In this document: in pieces, positions 14,833 through 18,570 of the stretch
Layout of the letters: the number at the start of each line of letters is the position of its first letter
How positions within the stretch are numbered: the first letter of the stretch is position 1
Source: DATLGD01 sp035540755
GTDB taxonomy: Bacteria > Actinomycetota > Actinomycetes > Mycobacteriales > SCTD01
Direction of reading: 5' to 3'
DNA: 18,570 nt
Assembly: GCA_035540755.1 (NCBI GenBank)
Contig: DATLGD010000133.1
Location: forward strand, 1-18,570
Notes under the pieces: model-generated
The model's database searches: none
The model's input: the letters and a program-made list of their open reading frames with translations, nothing else
What the model was told of the DNA's origin: nothing
Made by a program: the position numbers and the translations under genes

Positions 14833-16089
14833 TCAGGGTGCCGGGAAGCCGCTCCAGCGCGGATCGCGGCTCGGCTTGCCCAGCAGGTACCCCTGCGCCA
14901 GGTGCACCCCGCAGGCCGCCACGGCGGTCAGCTCGGCCTGGGTCTCGACGCCCTCGGCGACCAGCCGGCAGCCGACGGTGTCGGCGAAGGTCGACAGGGC
15001 GTGCAGGAGCGTGCGCCGCGCGAGGTCGCCGTCCGCGCCGCGGGTCAGCGCCATGTCGACCTTGACCATGTCCGGCCGGGTGGCGAGCACGTGCCGCAGG
15101 CTGGCGTAGCCGGCTCCGCAGTCGTCGACCGCCAGGCGCAGCCCGACGGCCCGGTAAGGGGCGAGCGCCTCGACGAGGCCGGCGTAGTCGCTGACAGGTG
15201 CGTGCTCGCTGATCTCGACGACGACGCGGTCGAGGGGCCGCCCCGCCAGCAGCGGCTCGAGGGCCGGCGAGAGCAGCGTGGCGGGTCCGAGGTTGACCGT
15301 CACGGCCACGCCGTCCGGTGTCGTGCCGTCCTCCAGCAGGTCGAGAACCGCCTCGGCGGTCGCGACCTCGAGCTCATGGCGCAGCCCGAGGCGGCCGGCG
15401 TCGTCGAACCACTGCGCGGCCGAGCGCAGGACCGGCGGGGCGGCGTCGAGGCCGGTGGGGCTCGGCAGGGTGAAGCGGGTCAGCCCCTCGGCGGCCACCG
15501 CCTCGCCGGTGACCAGGTCGACGATCGGCTGCAGGACGGCATGCCGGCCCTCGCCCTCGACGACGGCCCGGACGAGGAAGCGCAGAGCCTCGTGCCGGCG
15601 GGCGGCCTCGGCGTGCGACAGAGCCCGCTTCTGCAGGTCGTGCAGCACCCCGGCGAGCAGCGTCATGGATGCGACGTCGCGCTCGGTGAGATCGGGGGAG
15701 GCGCGGTCGCTGATGGCGCAGAGCATGCCGTTGGCCACGCCCTGCGGCCCGAGCAGCGGGACGCCCACGTAGGAGCCGATGTGCAGGGCCGCGGTGACGT
15801 CGAGCAGCGCCGCTTCCGGCACGCCCCTCGCGTCGGGGATGGCGCCGGGGAACCGGCCGTCGAGCACGCGGGTGCAGAACGAGCCGCCGAGCGGCAGCGT
15901 CGTGCCCTCCTCGGGGGCGTCGGCGCCGTCCTCGGCGTCGACGAAGCGCAGGACCTGGTCCGAGCCGATGAACTCGCTCACCCACGCCACCTGCATGCCG
16001 AGCTGGGTGCGCACGACGGCGAGCAGCCGGTGGACGGCGTCGGCGAAGCTGCTGTCGTCGAGCTCGGGAAGGGCGAGGGGCTCGGTCAC
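14833..16089 (-). CDS. GAF-EAL protein, probable cyclic-di-GMP phosphodiesterase
   Basis: 418 residues from GTG 16089 (GGGA 5 nt upstream). The frame stays open beyond this but runs into the next gene's 3' end, so the longer version is rejected. An N-terminal GAF sensor (about 15-165) has the LRFVDAEDG, GGSFCTRVL and SYVGVPLLGP strands. A C-terminal EAL domain (about 185-410) follows. EAL is EGL here, but the metal-binding Glu201 remains, as do the VTVNLGP Asn, the VEISEH Glu, Asp322-Asp323 of DDCGAG, Lys343, Glu379 of VAEGVET, and QGYLLGKP. All known catalytic positions look intact, so hydrolysis of c-di-GMP to pGpG is likely, tuned by whatever the GAF domain senses. No GGDEF domain and no membrane segment. 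First in a - strand run toward the LCP gene. Confidence 0.9.
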   Translation of the reverse strand: MTEPLALPELDDSSFADAVHRLLAVVRTQLGMQVAWVSEFIGSDQVLRFVDAEDGADAPEEGTTLPLGGSFCTRVLDGRFPGAIPDARGVPEAALLDVTAALHIGSYVGVPLLGPQGVANGMLCAISDRASPDLTERDVASMTLLAGVLHDLQKRALSHAEAARRHEALRFLVRAVVEGEGRHAVLQPIVDLVTGEAVAAEGLTRFTLPSPTGLDAAPPVLRSAAQWFDDAGRLGLRHELEVATAEAVLDLLEDGTTPDGVAVTVNLGPATLLSPALEPLLAGRPLDRVVVEISEHAPVSDYAGLVEALAPYRAVGLRLAVDDCGAGYASLRHVLATRPDMVKVDMALTRGADGDLARRTLLHALSTFADTVGCRLVAEGVETQAELTAVAACGVHLAQGYLLGKPSRDPRWSGFPAP

Positions 16090-16241
16090 GTCATCCCGTC
16101 GTCGGCGTGGCGGGGGCACGGGAGCGGGGTGCCGGCGTCCCGACCGTAACCCGGGCGGGGGAGCGCCCGCAGGGATTCGGGTCGGGAACGCAGGAGGCCC
16201 CGCGCGGGAAGCGCGGGGCCTCCTGGACGTGCCGGGTGGGG
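16090..16241 (-). promoter_or_regulatory. Largest intergenic gap: end of M14 gene and upstream region of the EAL gene
   Basis: 152 bp between the carboxypeptidase stop and the EAL gene start. It holds the strong hairpin described separately and, nearer the EAL gene, a TANNNT-like TACGGT on the - strand (complement of 16144-16149), 54 bp before the GTG. No convincing -35 partner is visible, so this is only a candidate promoter. Nothing else is seen here. Confidence 0.25.
16191..16225 (-). terminator. Perfect 15-bp hairpin after the M14 carboxypeptidase gene
   Basis: CAGGAGGCCCCGCGC and its exact reverse complement are separated by a 5-nt loop (16206-16210), starting 16 bp past the M14 stop. 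The stem is almost all G/C. No U-tract follows on the - strand, which is common for actinobacterial terminators. It separates the M14 transcript from the EAL gene and is the clearest terminator in the window. Confidence 0.8.
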
Positions 16242-18551
16242 CTACTTCTTGCCGCCCGACTTCGGCTTCTTGACCTTGCCGGTGACCGGCGCCGGGTCGG
16301 TGCTGACGCCGAGACCGGCGTTGCAGACGTCGCCGGCGTCGACCGACTGGCCGCGCTCGACGCTGATGCCCTGCTGGCCGACCACGCCCTTGTCGGTGAT
16401 GCAGCTCAGCGTCCACTGCTCGAACTGGCGGGCGGTGCGGTCGCTGACGACGTCGTGCGTCGCGGCCGTGAGCGAGTAGGCCGGGACCACGCCGGCGGTG
16501 TTGTTGACCCGCAGCGTGTACGTGCCGGCCGGCACGCCCTGGCCGTCGGGACCGGTCCAGGCCAGCGTGTTGGACGCGGCGAAGGCGTTCGCCGTGGCGA
16601 CGACCTCACCGGCCGGGTTGAGCAGGTTGAGGCTCATGTTGCGGACGACCGTCTCGCCGGTGCCCACGGACTGCGTGAGCGTGGCCTTGAGGACCTGCGC
16701 GGGCTGGGTGACGACGAACGGCGTGCGGGTGCTGCTCGCCGGTGCCACGTTCCCGGTGGTGCTCAGGGTGTCCTTGGGCTCACCGAGGACGCCGGCCTTG
16801 CGCGACTGGACGAACGGCCGCGTCGAGGGGTTGGCGTGGTAGCTGAATCGCCCGTCGGCGCCGACGACCATGGCGGTCTTGACGGTGTCGGCGACCTTCG
16901 AGCCGTCCCAGAGCGGGAAGACGCCGGTGCGCTCGAGGGTGAGCGTCGCGCCGGCCGGCGCCACGCCGGTGATGAGCGAGTGCGTGCCGGCGTCGACGGC
17001 GTTCTCGAACGCCAGCAGGAACGCCTCGCGGTTGCCGCCGCCGACCTGCTCGTGCGTCTGGCGCAGGCCGCCGCACTTGTCGGCCGCGGCGGTGGTCAGG
17101 CTCGCGGCCTTCGCCGGGGTGACGCCCTTGGCGGCCGGGTTGTCACCGGTGTACTCCGCGACGACCTCCTGGAACGGCGGGTGGAACTCGTGCGCGCCGA
17201 TCTCGAAGGTGTAGCCGTAGCCGCCGGTGGCGTTGTAGCTGTAGTCCTCGGTGGTGCCGGTGGTGTCGTACAGCTCCCAGCCGAACTGGTTCTTGTAGCC
17301 GTTCTGCGCGGCCATGCGCTCGCCCAGCGCCTGCATGCCGTTGTCGACGCCGTCGGCGCCGGTGAAGCACTCGTCCGGCGCGAAGCCGACCGGGTCGCCG
17401 TCGGGCGCGGTGGTGCTGGGCTTGACGCCGACCGGGCGCAGGATGAGGTTCGAGAAGGTGTGGTTGGTGATCAGCGTGGTCACCTGGCGGGTGGAGATGA
17501 GGTTGCGGATCGCCTGAGTCTCCGGCTCGGAGAACGGCTTCGGGCCGCGGTAGATCGGCGACGCCGGGTTGCTCTCGGTGCCGGGGCCGCCCCACAGGGC
17601 GCCGTAGTTGCGGTTGAGGTCGACGCCCGGGCCGAACCCGCCCGGCGACGAGATGGCGACACAGGTGCCTGCAGGCTGGGCCTGGCCGTCGACGTAGCGG
17701 CAGTTCTTGCGCTTGTAGGCGTTGCCCGGCGTGCCGAGGATGCTCACCGTGCCGCCACGGTCGACCTGGCGCAGGTCGACGACGTCGCCGCTGACCCGGG
17801 AGGCGTGGAAGCCGTCGGGGTTGCTGACCGGGACGATGATGATGCGGCCGCGGGACAGCAGGCTGGTGATGCGCTCGTCGCTGCCGAAGCTGCGCACGAG
17901 GTCGGTGGCGAACTCCATCGGCAGCTCGGCCGAGGGCCACTCGCGGGCGTGGTGGGCACCGAACATGAGGAAGACGGGCCGGCCGTCCTCGGGCGCGTTC
18001 ACGTCGCGGCCGATCTCGATGCCGGTGAGGTCGCGGCCCTCGACGCTCTTGCCGATCGAGATGCGCTTGGCGATGTCGGGGCGCGCCGCCACGAGCGCGT
18101 CGATCTCGGTGGCGTAGTCGGCGGGCTGCCGGTAGGTGGTACGACCGGAGGGCAGCGGGCTGACCTCGGTGCTGGCCGCGTACGTCGCGTCCAGCTCGAC
18201 CCGCTCGAGCTCACGGGCGAGCAGGTCCGGGATCCGCACGTCCCAGGTGAAGCCGGCGGCGAGCAGCCGGGCGCCGTCCTCCACCGAGTGCAGGACGACC
18301 TCGACGTAGTCGTGGCCGGCGTGCTCGGTCAGGTCGAGGTCGAGCTCGGCCAGCCGGGTCTTGTCTGCGTCGTCCTTGATCGCGACGGTGACCAGCTGGG
18401 GGGCGAAGGCGCCGTTGGTGACGGTGGCGACCGTCGAGCCGGCCTGGTCGGCCGGTGCGACGAGGGCGCTGGCCGGCGAGAGCGCCAGACCGAGGCCCGT
18501 GACCGCGACGAGGGCGGTGACCGCGGTGAGGCGGCTGGAGCGTGCGGACAT
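16242..18551 (-). CDS. Secreted M14 family zinc carboxypeptidase
   Basis: 769 residues. A Sec signal covers about 1-30 (SARSSR, then a hydrophobic core ending SPASA), followed by a propeptide-like part to about residue 115. The M14 catalytic domain (about 115-460) has the HxxE zinc motif in GAHHAREWPS (His201, Glu204), VDLNRNYG, the third zinc ligand His364 in TNHTFSN, and the catalytic Glu450 in TFEIGAHEF. M14A/B enzymes cut single C-terminal residues from peptides. After it come a beta-rich region (about 500-600), a PPC-like beta-sandwich with AGTYTLRVNNTAG, and a basic KPKSGGKK tail. The ATG has AGAGAGG about 10 nt upstream. Probably an extracellular peptide-scavenging enzyme; substrate preference is not readable. 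It ends 17 bp before a strong hairpin. Confidence 0.92.
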   Translation of the reverse strand: MSARSSRLTAVTALVAVTGLGLALSPASALVAPADQAGSTVATVTNGAFAPQLVTVAIKDDADKTRLAELDLDLTEHAGHDYVEVVLHSVEDGARLLAAGFTWDVRIPDLLARELERVELDATYAASTEVSPLPSGRTTYRQPADYATEIDALVAARPDIAKRISIGKSVEGRDLTGIEIGRDVNAPEDGRPVFLMFGAHHAREWPSAELPMEFATDLVRSFGSDERITSLLSRGRIIIVPVSNPDGFHASRVSGDVVDLRQVDRGGTVSILGTPGNAYKRKNCRYVDGQAQPAGTCVAISSPGGFGPGVDLNRNYGALWGGPGTESNPASPIYRGPKPFSEPETQAIRNLISTRQVTTLITNHTFSNLILRPVGVKPSTTAPDGDPVGFAPDECFTGADGVDNGMQALGERMAAQNGYKNQFGWELYDTTGTTEDYSYNATGGYGYTFEIGAHEFHPPFQEVVAEYTGDNPAAKGVTPAKAASLTTAAADKCGGLRQTHEQVGGGNREAFLLAFENAVDAGTHSLITGVAPAGATLTLERTGVFPLWDGSKVADTVKTAMVVGADGRFSYHANPSTRPFVQSRKAGVLGEPKDTLSTTGNVAPASSTRTPFVVTQPAQVLKATLTQSVGTGETVVRNMSLNLLNPAGEVVATANAFAASNTLAWTGPDGQGVPAGTYTLRVNNTAGVVPAYSLTAATHDVVSDRTARQFEQWTLSCITDKGVVGQQGISVERGQSVDAGDVCNAGLGVSTDPAPVTGKVKKPKSGGKK

Positions 18552-18570
18552 CGAGGAGGAACCTCTCTGA

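Noticed and set aside
12954..15065. Open frame of 703 codons on the + strand opposite the unknown-function and LCP genes
   Set aside because: Crosses two genes and gaps, has no motifs, and the LCP motifs are clear on the other strand.
16090..16416. Upstream extension of the EAL frame
   Set aside because: Would run through the strong hairpin and into the M14 coding sequence; residues are Arg/Gly/Pro-rich and unlike GAF.
1..18570. CRISPR arrays, tRNA, rRNA, insertion sequences, attachment sites
   Set aside because: Looked for regular spaced repeats, terminal inverted repeats and transposase or integrase motifs by eye and found none. A tRNA or covariance-model scan was not possible here.

Overview
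The window is very GC-rich and uses many GTG starts, with third codon positions almost always G or C. This fits a high-GC Actinomycetota. An actinobacterial-type LytR-CpsA-Psr (LCP) protein, a split three-gene transhydrogenase and several Sec-secreted enzymes agree with that; genus cannot be read from the sequence. I see no rRNA, tRNA, CRISPR array, insertion sequence or phage gene, and no gene-free stretch longer than about 150 bp.

Layout: genes on the + strand fill 1-9508 and genes on the - strand fill 9515-18551. They converge at one point, where both stop codons lie in a small palindrome (9505-9518). The + side begins with the 3' end of a PKD-domain surface protein, followed by a secreted penicillin-acylase-type Ntn hydrolase (583-3009). 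A compact lipid-looking operon follows (3119-9189): a fatty acyl-CoA reductase fused to a HAD-IB phosphatase-like domain, a zinc-dependent medium-chain dehydrogenase, a divergent LarA-type (DUF2088) protein, and a PlsC-type acyltransferase. The first three are joined by 4-base GTGA overlaps. A small proline-rich reading frame with a strong ribosome site (9290-9508) ends this block.

The - side, in transcription order from the right, holds a secreted M14 zinc carboxypeptidase (16242-18551) closed by a perfect 15-bp hairpin, a GAF-EAL cyclic-di-GMP phosphodiesterase, an LCP cell-wall ligase, a conserved protein of unknown function, a pterin-4a-carbinolamine dehydratase, and the proton-translocating transhydrogenase genes pntAa-pntAb-pntB with ATGA overlaps.

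The part most worth attention is the 3119-9189 operon. Reductase, phosphatase-like domain, dehydrogenase and acyltransferase suggest making or remodelling a lipid from activated acyl chains. The LarA-like protein keeps the cofactor-lysine position but seems to lack two residues of the lactate racemase active site, so its reaction is probably not lactate racemization. The product of the pathway cannot be named from sequence.
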